From Candidatus Jordarchaeales archaeon (GTDB taxonomy: Archaea; Asgardarchaeota; Jordiarchaeia; Jordiarchaeales; Freyrarchaeaceae), in assembly GCA_038889235.1 (NCBI GenBank), contig JAWAHN010000001.1:1-64000 (forward strand): 64,000 bases of DNA, given 5' to 3'. The notes beneath the pieces are model-generated. The model searched no databases and was not told where the DNA came from. It saw only the letters and a list, made by a program, of their open reading frames with translations. Both the position numbers and the translations under genes were made by a program. Each line of letters begins with the position of its first letter. The stretch's first letter is position 1. Positions 8,061 through 17,002 of this stretch are shown here, one piece after another.

Positions 8061-8732
8061 TTAAAGCCAACCCTTCTCCTTCCAGTACTCGTAGTCCTTT
8101 TTGAAAAAGTCTCTCCCCTCGTATATGAGCTTCTTTAGCGCTTGGAAGTCCTTCGACTTCGCCACGAAAGCCTCCCAGTCAAACGTCTTCTTCTCCCTTA
8201 TAGCCTGAACCATCTCCCTGCCTAACCTAGCAGCTTTATCGAGGTCTTCTTCTGAGACGTCTATGATGTTTCGCGCCAGAGCGGTAACGGTGCCGACCGG
8301 GTACGCCCCCTGAAACGCGAGCAACATGAGCATGTAGCGCGCAACAGCCTCCACGTCCCCGACGCCGAGGTAAACGGATATGGCCGCCGCGTACTTCCCA
8401 TGCAAGCTAGGCCTGTGGCCCATGGGAAGACACCTATCGATGAAGTTTTTCATAAGCCCGGTTACGTGGAGAAAGTAGACGGGGCTAGCCATCACTATTC
8501 CGTCAGCACTCATCATCTTACCCTGAATGAGTTTCACGTCGTCCTTCTGGGGGCATTCTCCCTCAACCAGGCAGCGCCCACACCCCTTACAGTAGTTGAC
8601 CTTGTAGTCCTGCAACAAGACTATCTCTGTTTCGGCTCCTAGGGACGCGCACTCGTCAAGCATCCGCTTCGTAAGCCTATAAGTGCAACCCCAATCTTTA
8701 TGAGGGCTGCCAACTATGGCCAAAATCTTCAT
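8061..8732 (-). CDS. Iron-sulfur flavoprotein / NADPH-dependent FMN reductase family protein
   Basis: A flavodoxin-like fold is shown by the FMN phosphate-binding start ILAIVGSPHK and the MASPVYFLHVTGLMKNFIDR segment. The compact cysteine motif at Cys48, Cys51, Cys54 and Cys60 is that of archaeal iron-sulfur flavoproteins (Isf), which bind a [4Fe-4S] cluster and FMN and pass electrons, for example to O2 or peroxide. The 223-residue length fits. ATG 8732 has a strong AAGGAGGG site. A TATA-like element (8768-8778 on the minus strand) and a perfect 12-base palindrome lie just upstream. Confidence 0.93.
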   Translation of the reverse strand: MKILAIVGSPHKDWGCTYRLTKRMLDECASLGAETEIVLLQDYKVNYCKGCGRCLVEGECPQKDDVKLIQGKMMSADGIVMASPVYFLHVTGLMKNFIDRCLPMGHRPSLHGKYAAAISVYLGVGDVEAVARYMLMLLAFQGAYPVGTVTALARNIIDVSEEDLDKAARLGREMVQAIREKKTFDWEAFVAKSKDFQALKKLIYEGRDFFKKDYEYWKEKGWL

Positions 8733-8767
8733 GAAAAACCCTCCTTAAGGGCTGGTTTTAGGCAGAA

Positions 8768-8797
8768 ATAAAAAGTTTTTGCATTCCAGTGCACTGG
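8768..8797 (-). promoter_or_regulatory. Promoter of the flavoprotein gene with an upstream palindrome
   Basis: On the minus strand CTTTTTATTTC (8768-8778) is a good archaeal TATA element, about 40 bases before the ATG. Directly upstream is the perfect palindrome CCAGTGCACTGG (8786-8797), at the place where an activator or repressor would touch the TFB/TBP complex. No regulator can be assigned. Confidence 0.5.
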
Positions 8798-9120
8798 CTG
8801 CAGGCGCTAAGCCGGTCAACGCGTTGCTAGACGCGTCACAGCAAAAGAAGTGCACCACCTCCAGAACCCTTCTTCAACTGAGAGCGAGCGAAAACACGCC
8901 ACAGAAAATCTCAGCTTCAAGCAGACTTCGACCTTAAAACAAGCAGGCACCCGGGCTTAGCAGCGTCCAGAAAAGGGCGAGGTAAAGGTGTCTGAGCAAG
9001 TTTAACGCGTCCCAGCCAAGGGGCAGTCAAGGGTGCTGCAATAACCGTTCCAAGATTAAAAGCTCGACAAATGGAGGAGGCGGGAACGTGCTTCAACCAA
9101 ACAACAAGTCGGAGATCACA
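8798..9120. other. Intergenic region between two divergent genes
   Basis: No gene is seen here. The hexamer ACGCGT occurs at 8819-8824 and 8831-8836 and once more near 9005, but nothing else stands out. An open frame beginning at 9088 only extends the following acyl-CoA synthetase upstream of its promoter. Confidence 0.4.
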
Positions 9121-9123
9121 CAC

Positions 9124-9146
9124 CCTTTAAATAAATTTTATATATC
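9124..9146 (+). promoter_or_regulatory. TATA region of the acyl-CoA synthetase gene
   Basis: CCCTTTAAATAAATTTTATA is an AT-rich box with a BRE-like CCC start. It predicts transcription from about 9150-9170, which rules out the in-frame start at 9088 and supports a start near 9205. Confidence 0.55.
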
Positions 9147-9204
9147 GGCTATGTCTAAAGAGAATAGCTTAGGGTGGGGATTTGCTGTTAGGGGGAAGGT
9201 TGAG

Positions 9205-10872
9205 GTGAGTGTTGTAAAAGGGTTTCCCAGCACCATGATGGACGACTACCAGCTGAACGTGATAAAGGTCCTAGAGAACGCCGCTAAAATCTATGGTAAG
9301 AAGGAGGTTGTATCGAGGAGAGTAAGTGACGGGAGCATTTTCCGCTACACGTACAAGGATGCTTGGGAGAGGGTTCAGAGGGCTGCCAACTTCTTGGTTA
9401 ACGAGTTGGAAGTCAAGCCCGGAGATAGAGTTGGTGTCATAGGGTGGAATACGCACAGGTTCTTCGAGCTTTACTACGCTGTACCAGGCATAGGCGCCGT
9501 GGTGCACGAAATAAATCTTAGGTTGAGCCCGGACGACCTAGTGTACATAATAAACCATGCGGGCGACAAGGTACTTTTCCTAGACGACGGGCTTGTCAGA
9601 CTGCTGGTCGAAGGAATAAAGGATAGGCTTGAGACCGTTGAGAAGTTCGTGGTGATGAGTGACAGCAAAGAGGTTGAGACAAGCCTCAAGCCGGCCTACA
9701 ACTACGAGGCTTTAATGGATAGCGCAAAGCCGAGTTTCAAGTTCCCTGTTATAGACGAGCGCAGCGGCGCCGCAATGTGTTACACCACGGGCACGACTGG
9801 TAGGCCGAAGGGCGTTGTTTACAGTCACAGGGCGTTGATCCTCCACTCGATAGTGGCAGGTTTACCTTCAACCATAAATGTGAGTGAAAAGGACGCCATG
9901 CTGGTTTTAGTGCCCATGTTCCACGTCAACGCGTGGGGGATGCCGTACGGCGCCCCAGCGGTTGGAGCCAAGCTGATCTTCCCGGCACAGTTCTATGCAC
10001 CCGACATGATACTTGAACTCATAGAAAAGGAGAAGGCCACTATAGCGGCATCGGTTCCGACAATATGGATCATGGTAGTAGACTACTTGAAGAAGACGGG
10101 TAAAAAAGTTGATCTCACCGGTCTCAAAGTGGTTTTCGGCGGCAGCGAGCCGCCGCTGGCTCTCATGAAAGCTCTAGCCGAAATGGGAGCGACTGTCCAG
10201 CACGCCTGGGGGATGACGGAGACAACGCCTCTGGGAACGGCGAACATAATAAAGAGTTACCTTGAGGAGACTCTTTCAGAAGAGGAGAGGTGGAAGCTAA
10301 TGACCAAGCAGGGATTAGCTGCGCCGCTACTGGAGATCAAGATAGTCGACGAAGCTGGAAACGAGCTACCGTGGGACGGTAAAACACCGGGAGAGCTGCT
10401 GATAAGGGGGCCGTGGGTGACCAAGAGCTACTACAACGATGAAAGGTCTAAGGATGCACTTCTAGACGGGTGGTTCAGGACGGGCGACATAGCCACAATA
10501 GACCCCGAAGGATACGTCAAAATTGTCGATAGAGCTAAGGACTTGATCAAAAGTGGAGGGGAATGGATTAGCAGCGTTGACCTCGAAAATGCCATAATGG
10601 CTCACCCCGGCGTCAAGGAAGCCGCGGTGATAGCCGTCAAGCACCCGAAATGGCAGGAGAGACCCCTAGCCGTAGTTGTTCCGAGGGACGAGTACAAGGG
10701 CAAGCTGACAAAGGAGGAGATAATAGAGTTCATTAGACCGAAGTTCGCCAAGTGGTGGCTCCCAGACGACGTGATCTTCGTCAACGAAATACCCAAGACC
10801 AGTGTAGGGAAATTCGACAAAAAAGTTCTAAGAGAGAGGTACAAGGACTACAAGTTACCGACAGCCGAGTAA
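9205..10872 (+). CDS. AMP-forming acyl-CoA synthetase (fatty-acid CoA ligase family)
   Basis: This ligase activates a carboxylic acid to acyl-AMP and then acyl-CoA. It has the phosphate-binding [15 protein letters not shown] motif, the adenine/Mg motif [10 protein letters not shown], the hinge [30 protein letters not shown] and the catalytic lysine near the C-terminus in [12 protein letters not shown] choose GTG 9205 (555 residues) because GGGGGAAGG lies 5 bases before it and the TATA element lies at 9124-9146; ATG 9235 is also possible. The medium/long-chain branch is likely. Together with the crotonase and dehydrogenase genes it suggests fatty-acid or aromatic/short-chain acid oxidation. 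The exact substrate is unknown. Confidence 0.95.
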   Translation: MSVVKGFPSTMMDDYQLNVIKVLENAAKIYGKKEVVSRRVSDGSIFRYTYKDAWERVQRAANFLVNELEVKPGDRVGVIGWNTHRFFELYYAVPGIGAVVHEINLRLSPDDLVYIINHAGDKVLFLDDGLVRLLVEGIKDRLETVEKFVVMSDSKEVETSLKPAYNYEALMDSAKPSFKFPVIDERSGAAMCYTTGTTGRPKGVVYSHRALILHSIVAGLPSTINVSEKDAMLVLVPMFHVNAWGMPYGAPAVGAKLIFPAQFYAPDMILELIEKEKATIAASVPTIWIMVVDYLKKTGKKVDLTGLKVVFGGSEPPLALMKALAEMGATVQHAWGMTETTPLGTANIIKSYLEETLSEEERWKLMTKQGLAAPLLEIKIVDEAGNELPWDGKTPGELLIRGPWVTKSYYNDERSKDALLDGWFRTGDIATIDPEGYVKIVDRAKDLIKSGGEWISSVDLENAIMAHPGVKEAAVIAVKHPKWQERPLAVVVPRDEYKGKLTKEEIIEFIRPKFAKWWLPDDVIFVNEIPKTSVGKFDKKVLRERYKDYKLPTAE

Positions 10873-10932
10873 CCCCCTTTCTTCCCTTTTTCCAAAATAT
10901 TTTTCCAAAAATAGAATGAAGGGAGCAGCCCC

Positions 10933-11319
10933 CTATATTTCTAGGGGTGTGCTTTTCTCTATGCACTCCTTATGTCTTTGGAGCATGTCGTCGATGATCC
11001 TCTTCAGGTTTTCCTTCGGCATGAAGCCCACAACTTGACCTACGATTCTTCCAGCACAGAAGAAGACGAGGGTTGGTGTGCCCATAATACCGTAGTTTAG
11101 GGCCAGTCTCCTGTTCCCCGGGCTCTGAAGCACGTTAAGCTTAACAAACTTCACCTTCCCCTTGTACTCTTTTGCAAGCTCGTTTATCACAGGGTCAAGC
11201 ATAAGGCACCATCCACAGCGCTCATGCCAGAAATCCACAACGGTAAGCAACTCAGACTTCAAAACCTCGCTACCCCAGTTAATGTAATCTACGTCTAAAA
11301 CAGACAAGCAGACCACCAC
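10933..11319 (-). CDS. Thioredoxin-family protein with CGWC active site
   Basis: This 128-residue thioredoxin-fold protein has the active site HERCGWC at about residues 33-39 and the cis-proline in MGTPTLVFF. The usual site is CGPC; Trp in place of Pro is uncommon and would shift the redox potential. There is no signal peptide, so it is cytosolic. It lies alone on the minus strand, convergent with the acyl-CoA synthetase. GGAGGAG lies directly before the GTG start at 11319; the GTG or TTG codons slightly downstream are alternative starts. A disulfide reductase role is likely. Confidence 0.92.
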   Translation of the reverse strand: MVVCLSVLDVDYINWGSEVLKSELLTVVDFWHERCGWCLMLDPVINELAKEYKGKVKFVKLNVLQSPGNRRLALNYGIMGTPTLVFFCAGRIVGQVVGFMPKENLKRIIDDMLQRHKECIEKSTPLEI

Positions 11320-11573
11320 TCCTCCGGCTCACAGCTTCGACACCTATCTTTATTACCTTTAAAATTTAATCTTAAGCATTTCTATTTATTTCTTATATAC
11401 TGCTAACTTAACTTGTGAAATTCTTCGCGGGTGGTTTTGTGCATTTTATGTGTTGGATTGTTTTTGTGGCGGGCGTTTTGTGAGATTATTTAGTTGCTGG
11501 TTTCTGTGCTCTCAGCGGTTTTACGTGTGTTGGGGTTGCGGGGTTCTCGTATGAGGGGGGCTTGTGGCGGCTT
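11320..11573. other. Intergenic region with the thioredoxin gene promoter
   Basis: The part next to the thioredoxin gene is AT rich (11340-11400, with TTTAAAATTTAA) and probably holds its promoter. The rest (11420-11573) is G/T rich on the plus strand, like the stretches at 1620-1790 and 2330-2470. No gene is seen. Confidence 0.4.
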
Positions 11574-12998
11574 TTAGCGGTTTCTGTTTTCACGGATATC
11601 TTTTGGGTGGAGTTCTGTGGCTTTTTTGAGAGCGATTTGTCTGTACTTTGCTAGGTATGCTGCGGCTTTAGCTGCTCTTTCAGGGGTGGGGTATACTGGT
11701 ATCCCGTTTCTCTCAAGTTCCTCTATTTCACTTTTTAGCAGGTTGTGTGGCGAGTGGGCGGCGACGAGTACTGGTTTTCCGCTTTCCTTGGCTAGGGCTA
11801 CTAGTACTTTGGATAGTGAGGGGACTGCCGGGTGGAACAAGTGGAAGAATATGAGCATGTCTATGTTGCTGTCTTGCAACGCGAGCCTTACGGCTTCGAG
11901 TCCGAGCCTTGGATCGTAAGCGAAGGCTAAGTCTACTGGGTTCGACCTTATGGTCATTGGTGGAAGCAGGTTCTCTATTTTTTCTCTAGTCTCCCTGCTG
12001 AACTCGGGCACGTTTAAACCGTTGCTCTTGCAGACGTCTGATATTATTATGGCTGGGCCGGCTTGTACTGACACTATTGCGACGTTGCTGCCTCTTGGAG
12101 GTCTAGCCATGGATAGAGCTTTCGCAGCATCGTAGAGCTCGGTGATGCTCTCAACGGTTATCGCTCCCGCTTGCTTGAAGAGGGCGTCGTAGAGCCTGTA
12201 GTCTCCAGCCATCGACCCCGTGTGGGATAGGGCTTCCCTGTCAACCCTAGACCTCCCGACCTTGTACACTATCACGGGTTTAACCTTGACGGCCTCCCTC
12301 ACAGACCTGAGGAAGCTGCGAGGATCGTCTAGTCCCTCTATGTGTAACGCTATAACCTTGGTCTTCTCGTCGCGGGCAAGGTACTCCACCATCTCGGGGA
12401 AGTCTATGTCGCACCTGTTCCCGAGCCCGACGGCCAGCCTCACCCCTAACCCTTGAGTTATAGCTTCGTAGCAGAAGAGGTGGCATACGCCCCCGCTCTG
12501 CGTGACAACCGATATGTTCCCAGCTCTAAGCTCGCCTAACACGTCAGTGAATGTGGCGTTCACGCCCACGTGAGGGTTTACGAAGCCGAAGGTGTTTGGT
12601 CCGAGGATTCTCATGCCGGAGCGGCGGGCAACTTTAACCATCTCCTCCTGGAGCCTAGCGCCTTCCTCTCCGATCTCTCTGAAGCCCGCGGTTATAACCA
12701 CCACGCCCTTAACACCTTTATCCGCGCACTCCTCTACGACTTCGAGCACGTGCTGCGCCGGAGTCACAACAACGGCTAAGTCAACTTCACCTGGAATCTC
12801 GAGAACTGACGGGTAGGCTTTCAAACCTTGAACAGCATCCCTTGTCGGGTTAACCGGATAGAGCTTGCCCTTAAAGCTGAGCAGGCTTTTGACGCAGTAG
12901 TAGCCCATCTTGAACGGGTTGTCGGACGCACCTATAACTGCGACAGAGCTAGGATTAAACATCTTTTCTAGTGATTCAAATCTGCTTGAAGCAGTCAA
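11574..12998 (-). CDS. ADP-forming acyl-CoA synthetase, alpha-subunit-like
   Basis: The enzyme makes ATP (or GTP) from acyl-CoA by way of a phosphohistidine. The CoA-binding Rossmann domain begins FNPSSVAVIGASDNPFKMG. The two ligase-CoA domains follow, with VVTQSGG and the phosphorylated His in LSHTGSMAG. About 475 residues correspond to the alpha subunit; the ATP-grasp beta subunit is neither fused nor present in the window, so it must be encoded elsewhere. TTG 12998 has GGAGG seven bases before it; the frame continues to 13022. It would let the cell conserve energy from organic-acid or peptide fermentation. Confidence 0.93.
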   Translation of the reverse strand: MTASSRFESLEKMFNPSSVAVIGASDNPFKMGYYCVKSLLSFKGKLYPVNPTRDAVQGLKAYPSVLEIPGEVDLAVVVTPAQHVLEVVEECADKGVKGVVVITAGFREIGEEGARLQEEMVKVARRSGMRILGPNTFGFVNPHVGVNATFTDVLGELRAGNISVVTQSGGVCHLFCYEAITQGLGVRLAVGLGNRCDIDFPEMVEYLARDEKTKVIALHIEGLDDPRSFLRSVREAVKVKPVIVYKVGRSRVDREALSHTGSMAGDYRLYDALFKQAGAITVESITELYDAAKALSMARPPRGSNVAIVSVQAGPAIIISDVCKSNGLNVPEFSRETREKIENLLPPMTIRSNPVDLAFAYDPRLGLEAVRLALQDSNIDMLIFFHLFHPAVPSLSKVLVALAKESGKPVLVAAHSPHNLLKSEIEELERNGIPVYPTPERAAKAAAYLAKYRQIALKKATELHPKDIRENRNR

Positions 12999-13153
12999 CC
13001 TAACGCCTCCAGCCGCCTTCACGAGGAGCGCTCCTGGAAAGCGGGGAACCCGCCTTATAAAGCAGCTGTGCTTTTCACGCCACTTTTTAAGAGGTACGAG
13101 AAGTCCTTGACTTTAACGCTTAATAAGGGTGGTGGCGTAATTTCCTGTTTGGG

Positions 13154-13945
13154 GTGCAGCGCGTGAGCGTCATCTATGTAAGGAGGGAGAGCGGGGAGGT
13201 TCGGAGGGATGTTGAGGCCCTGCTTGAAAACGTAGGCGTCTCTGTTTCCGGCAGAGTTGTCTTGAAGCCCAACCTGATAAACTGTGAGCCGCCTCCGACA
13301 ACTACGCCGGTGGATATCGTTGAGGCGTTAGCAGATTTCTTCATAAGTGAGGGGTGCGAGGTTGTTGTGGCCGAGGGGTCGGGGTGGGAGGACACGTGGA
13401 GGGCGTACAAGGTTTTGGGGTATGCGAGGCTTGCCGAGAGGGGGGTTAAACTGGTGGACTTAAACTTGGATTCCTATGAGGTTGTCGAGGACGAGTCGGC
13501 CATGGTGTTGAAGAAGTTTGAGCTTCCATCGACGCTTAAAGGTGCATACGTCGTATCGGTTCCAGTCCTTAAAGAGCACTCGATAACAGGGGTTAGCTTG
13601 TCGCTGAAAAACATGCTTGGGGCAACGCTTGGCGAGAGGGGGAGGGTTTCGAAGAAGGGGCGCTTCCATAGGCTGGGTATAGACGAGAGCATAGTGGACA
13701 TAAACGCCTACATTAAGCCAAGGCTCGCGGTGATAGATGGCAGGGTGGCTGGTGTGGGGGGTGAGCTGGGATCAAAGCCTAAGAAGGTTGGAGTCATCAT
13801 AGCTTCCGAAGACCTTGTTGCAGCCGACGCCTACGCGTCCACGCTCCTAGGATGCAACCCCCTCAAAATAAGGCACCTAGTGCTAGCGTGGAAGAGGGGG
13901 CTTGGTAACATCAACCTCGAAGAAGTCGAAATAGTGGAAGTTTAG
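13154..13945 (+). CDS. DUF362 family protein
   Basis: This 263-residue protein has the DUF362 pattern: VVLKPNLIN near residue 38, TTPVDIVEAL, the SVPVLKEHSITGVSLSLKNMLG core and a C-terminal AADAYAS motif. DUF362 proteins often carry a ferredoxin-like domain, but here no CxxCxxC cluster is seen, so it is the short form. The biochemical role of this family is not firmly established. GTG 13154 is the start; it is divergent from the acyl-CoA synthetase subunit gene. Confidence 0.9.
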   Translation: MQRVSVIYVRRESGEVRRDVEALLENVGVSVSGRVVLKPNLINCEPPPTTTPVDIVEALADFFISEGCEVVVAEGSGWEDTWRAYKVLGYARLAERGVKLVDLNLDSYEVVEDESAMVLKKFELPSTLKGAYVVSVPVLKEHSITGVSLSLKNMLGATLGERGRVSKKGRFHRLGIDESIVDINAYIKPRLAVIDGRVAGVGGELGSKPKKVGVIIASEDLVAADAYASTLLGCNPLKIRHLVLAWKRGLGNINLEEVEIVEV

Positions 13946-14009
13946 GGGGTTGCAGTGGATGCTGAAGCGGTTAAAATGTTAACCTCAGAGCTCTTTTTCA
14001 CTTGTCCAC

Positions 14010-14246
14010 CTAGGATGGCTGACGCACTGCGAAGTGTGCGTTTTGCTCCATTTTTGCTTTCAGAGTTTTCTTGAGCCTCACTATAAGTGTGTAAAGGTCG
14101 CCTATCAACCTAAGGTCTTCGTCGGTCTTTTCAGCCTTTTCCCTCAACAGGCTGTTATAAACCTCCTCAAGCTCCCTGATGAGTGCGCGAATGTCTTCAA
14201 CGGTCATAGTTGACTCTACGGGTTTCGACGCGTCCAGCACCGTCAA
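14010..14246 (-). CDS. Small helical protein of unknown function
   Basis: This 78-residue protein of mostly charged, helix-forming sequence (residues 15-70) may be a two-helix hairpin or coiled coil. TTG 14246 has GGAGGGCGGG upstream. It is about 75 bases downstream of the PadR gene on the same strand and may be its operon partner. I do not recognise a family. Confidence 0.65.
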   Translation of the reverse strand: MTVLDASKPVESTMTVEDIRALIRELEEVYNSLLREKAEKTDEDLRLIGDLYTLIVRLKKTLKAKMEQNAHFAVRQPS

Positions 14247-14321
14247 GCACCCGCCCTCCTCGACAATTTATTTCACGATAATTTCATCGTCTTTATCTAT
14301 TTTTCGCGTTCACACCGCCCG

Positions 14322-14912
14322 TTACCGCGGAGGACTCCACTTGAACGGCGCACCAGCCTCACCCTCACTCTTCCCCTCCTTCGCCCGCCTAAGGATCTCC
14401 CTTATCTCGTCCACTGCCCTTCTCAGCACATCTTCAACCTCACTTACTACACCCGAATACTCCTCGCCCAGGCTTTGCAGCTCTTCAAAGAGGAGGTACG
14501 CCTCTCCAATGATCTTGCTAAGGGTGGACGAAGCAGCCTGAATCCACGGGGAAAGCATCCAGGAAAGTAACGGAGGCCCACGCCTGAAACATTTACACTC
14601 CTGCTTCCTAAGCTCCTCTAGCATCTGCTTTCCCTTGTCCGTCAGCGTGTACCTCTTCGACCCGTTTCCGAGTATCCTTTGAACCTCCTTTATGTAGCCG
14701 TTGTCCTGCAACCAAGCCAGGAGGGGATAGACTGATCCCGGGCTAGGCTTCCATACGCCGCCGCTCCTCCTGTAAATCTCCTCCATTATTTCTGCCCCCG
14801 ACATGGGCTTCTCTGACAAGAGCTGTAGGATGCTCATTTTGAGGTAGCCTTTGGGTACCGCTGCCATGTGCCTCAGCCATCTTCTAAACTCGTGGTGGTG
14901 CACTCCGACCAC
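14322..14912 (-). CDS. PadR-family transcriptional regulator
   Basis: The N-terminal winged helix (residues 15-100) has the PadR hallmarks: YLKMSILQLLSEKPMSGAEI, then SPGSVYPLLAWLQDNGYI in the recognition helix region and the wing GSKRYTLTDKGKQML. The C-terminal half is helical and probably dimerises. It contains CKC at about residue 106-108, which could sense metal or redox. Start may be GTG 14912 or GTG 14903 (AGGTGGTCGGA lies before the second). Three evenly spaced GATATC-like boxes cover its own transcription start, so autoregulation is likely. Confidence 0.94.
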   Translation of the reverse strand: MVGVHHHEFRRWLRHMAAVPKGYLKMSILQLLSEKPMSGAEIMEEIYRRSGGVWKPSPGSVYPLLAWLQDNGYIKEVQRILGNGSKRYTLTDKGKQMLEELRKQECKCFRRGPPLLSWMLSPWIQAASSTLSKIIGEAYLLFEELQSLGEEYSGVVSEVEDVLRRAVDEIREILRRAKEGKSEGEAGAPFKWSPPR

Positions 14913-14913
14913 C

Positions 14914-14943
14914 TATATCACACTTGATATCAATGTTGATATC
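14914..14943. promoter_or_regulatory. Candidate PadR operator: three GATATC-type boxes, 12-base period
   Basis: TATATC (14914), GATATC (14926) and GATATC (14938) each begin exactly 12 bases apart and are separated by six bases. The central box lies in the perfect palindrome TTGATATCAA (14924-14933). They sit between the TATA element and the PadR start codon, over the expected transcription start. Confidence 0.65.
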
Positions 14944-14950
14944 GAACTCG

Positions 14951-14966
14951 ATAAATAAAAATTTTT
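14951..14966 (-). promoter_or_regulatory. TATA element of the PadR gene
   Basis: The minus strand reads AAAAATTTTTATTTAT, a strong archaeal TATA box, about 40 bases before the start codon. Binding of a protein at 14914-14943 would block transcription initiation. Confidence 0.55.
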
Positions 14967-15004
14967 CCGACGATGTAAGCTGAAGCACTTCCCTCGACAG
15001 GAGA

Positions 15005-15631
15005 CTAGTCTATTAGGATCAGGCCTGTTAGCGTGACGACGTCACGGGTACCCCACGCAATGTGTAAGCCGGCATTATCCACGGTTTTTTGGACGTCTAT
15101 ACCTACGGCTTCCATGCTCGGCCGGGCCTCGAACGGGTGCTTGCATGGAGCACTCACATCGCACTCTTCGCAGAGCGGGCACGAGCCAGCGTTGAATCCG
15201 ACCGCAAACCTGTAGCCTCTCTTAAAGGACTCCCTTTCGACGCCGGAGACTATGGCGTTCAGCGACTTCCAGGCTTGCAGCCCTCTCTTCCTCAGGGCTT
15301 CACGAAAAGCACTGTCTGATAAGAGCTCCTCCAGCCTCACACCTGTCTGCACGTAGTTTTTGATGTCGTCTGTTAGGGGGACGTCCAGCTGGACTATTAA
15401 CGCATACTTGTACCTTGCAAGGTACTTCCTGAACTCCTCGGCGGTGGGCGTAAATGGGGGGCACATCTTGTTTCTCCCGTAAAATGGGCAGGGTGGAAAT
15501 CTGCACTTCAACTGGACGCGCTCGTCGACTACGATTAGGTCTACGGTTATTGGTTTAGCTCTGGTTGCCCCAAGCCTTACGGCGAGGCTTGAAAGCTCCT
15601 CTAGGTCTTCCTCGATGCCCAATTTCGGCAC
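15005..15631 (-). CDS. DUF2284 metal-binding protein
   Basis: This 208-residue protein has the cysteine pattern of the DUF2284 family: CRFPPCPFYGRNKMCPPFTPT around residues 38-58 and GSCPLCEECDVSAPCKHP around 152-170. These cysteines likely hold an Fe-S cluster or zinc. The family is common in anaerobes and has no proven function. The start GTG 15631 lies 16 bases from the stop of the GH1 gene upstream, so the two may be co-transcribed. Confidence 0.9.
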   Translation of the reverse strand: MPKLGIEEDLEELSSLAVRLGATRAKPITVDLIVVDERVQLKCRFPPCPFYGRNKMCPPFTPTAEEFRKYLARYKYALIVQLDVPLTDDIKNYVQTGVRLEELLSDSAFREALRKRGLQAWKSLNAIVSGVERESFKRGYRFAVGFNAGSCPLCEECDVSAPCKHPFEARPSMEAVGIDVQKTVDNAGLHIAWGTRDVVTLTGLILID

Positions 15632-15647
15632 GCCGCCCTGACCGTTT

Positions 15648-16949
15648 TCATCCGTAGCGTTCCAGGTGTTTGGGTAGTAGGGCGTTCGCCTCGACTATTT
15701 CTCTGTAGAGGCTGGCGCTTGGCCTGGGGCGCCTCTCTAGGGTTTCGAAGTCGACTTCAACTAAGCCGAACTTCATCTGGTAGCCGATCACCCATTCGAA
15801 GTTGTCTAGTAGGGACCAGTAAATGTAGCCTTTGACGTCTGCTCCCATCGATATAGCTTCGTGGACTGCCTTTAAGTGCCTCACGATATACCTGCACCTT
15901 TGCTCCTCGCTTCTCGTCGCTATGCCGTTTTCCGTCACCACAACCGGCTTACCGTACTTTTTGAGCGAAAGGATGACCTCTCTCAAACCTCTCGGGTAGA
16001 CCTCCCACCCGTAGTCTGAGACCTCCGCCCCCTCAGGGACCTCTATGAAGGGGAGAGGGAAAAACTCTCCTCGAGGCGTGCAGAGAGTCCTACTGTAATA
16101 GTTTACTCCCATGAAGTCGTACGACGATCTGAGGAAATCGTATTCCTCCCCGTTTCCGAGCGGCGGTTGAAAAACTCCGATACTTATTGCGTCGAGGAAG
16201 CACCCGTTGAAGAACCAGTCTCTCTTCCTAGCCTCTTCAACGTCTTCCTTCGAAGAGGGGTCGCGTGGCTCAAAGAACGGCATCTGCTTCACCAGCGCCA
16301 CCTGCGGCTTCGGGTAACCCATCTCCTTGCAGGTCTCGTGGATTGCCACGTACGCCCTCCCGTGGGCAAGCGCGAGGTTTCTAGCCACAGTCAAGCATTT
16401 CTCTAGGCTTTTCTCACCTGGAGGGAATATGCCGAAGAGGTAGCCCATCGTGGCGACGATCATGGGCTCATTTATCGTGTTGTAGAAGGGTATCAGGTCT
16501 CCCAAGTTTTCCACAACTTTCCTCACGAAGGACTCGAAAAATTCAGGGCTCTTTGGGTTGAGCCAACCCCCCTGCTCCTCAAACCATAAGGGGTTGGTGA
16601 AGTGGTGCAAGGTTATCATAGGCTTCATTCCACGCCTCAGCAGCGCGAGTAAGACGTTACGGTAATGCTCAACCTCCCTCATGTTTATAGTTCCAGGCTT
16701 AGGCTCTATCCTACTCCACTCTATTGACGTTCTGAAAACGTTTAGCTTTAGTGACGCGGCTATGTCGAAGTCTTCTTCGTATCTGTTGTAGTGGTCGCAT
16801 GCTTTTCCTGATTTGTCTAGTGTGTGTCCTTCTTGTTCCCATTTCCACCAGTTGTTGTTTGTGTTGTTTCCCTCAACTTGGTGCGCCGAGACAGCACAAC
16901 CCCAAAGAAAACCCCTAGGGAAAAAGAGGCCGTCACTCAAAAACCCCAC
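15648..16949 (-). CDS. Family GH1 beta-glycosidase
   Basis: This retaining glycosidase has 433 residues, close to GH1 length. It begins FFPRGFLWGCAVSAHQVEG and contains FRTSIEWSRIEP, the acid/base glutamate in NTINEP and the nucleophile glutamate in VVTENG. YWSLLDNFEWVIGYQMKFGLVEVD near the end is the typical aglycone region. No signal peptide is seen, so it acts in the cytosol on imported beta-glucosides or beta-galactosides. Galactose released could feed the galactokinase and GalT encoded at 50.8-53.1 kb. It is divergent from the amidohydrolase gene. Confidence 0.95.
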   Translation of the reverse strand: MGFLSDGLFFPRGFLWGCAVSAHQVEGNNTNNNWWKWEQEGHTLDKSGKACDHYNRYEEDFDIAASLKLNVFRTSIEWSRIEPKPGTINMREVEHYRNVLLALLRRGMKPMITLHHFTNPLWFEEQGGWLNPKSPEFFESFVRKVVENLGDLIPFYNTINEPMIVATMGYLFGIFPPGEKSLEKCLTVARNLALAHGRAYVAIHETCKEMGYPKPQVALVKQMPFFEPRDPSSKEDVEEARKRDWFFNGCFLDAISIGVFQPPLGNGEEYDFLRSSYDFMGVNYYSRTLCTPRGEFFPLPFIEVPEGAEVSDYGWEVYPRGLREVILSLKKYGKPVVVTENGIATRSEEQRCRYIVRHLKAVHEAISMGADVKGYIYWSLLDNFEWVIGYQMKFGLVEVDFETLERRPRPSASLYREIVEANALLPKHLERYG

Positions 16950-17002
16950 CCGGGAGATGTAGAAAAGTTTAACAAATTTAAAAGTTACCGAGGATTTGGG
17001 GG

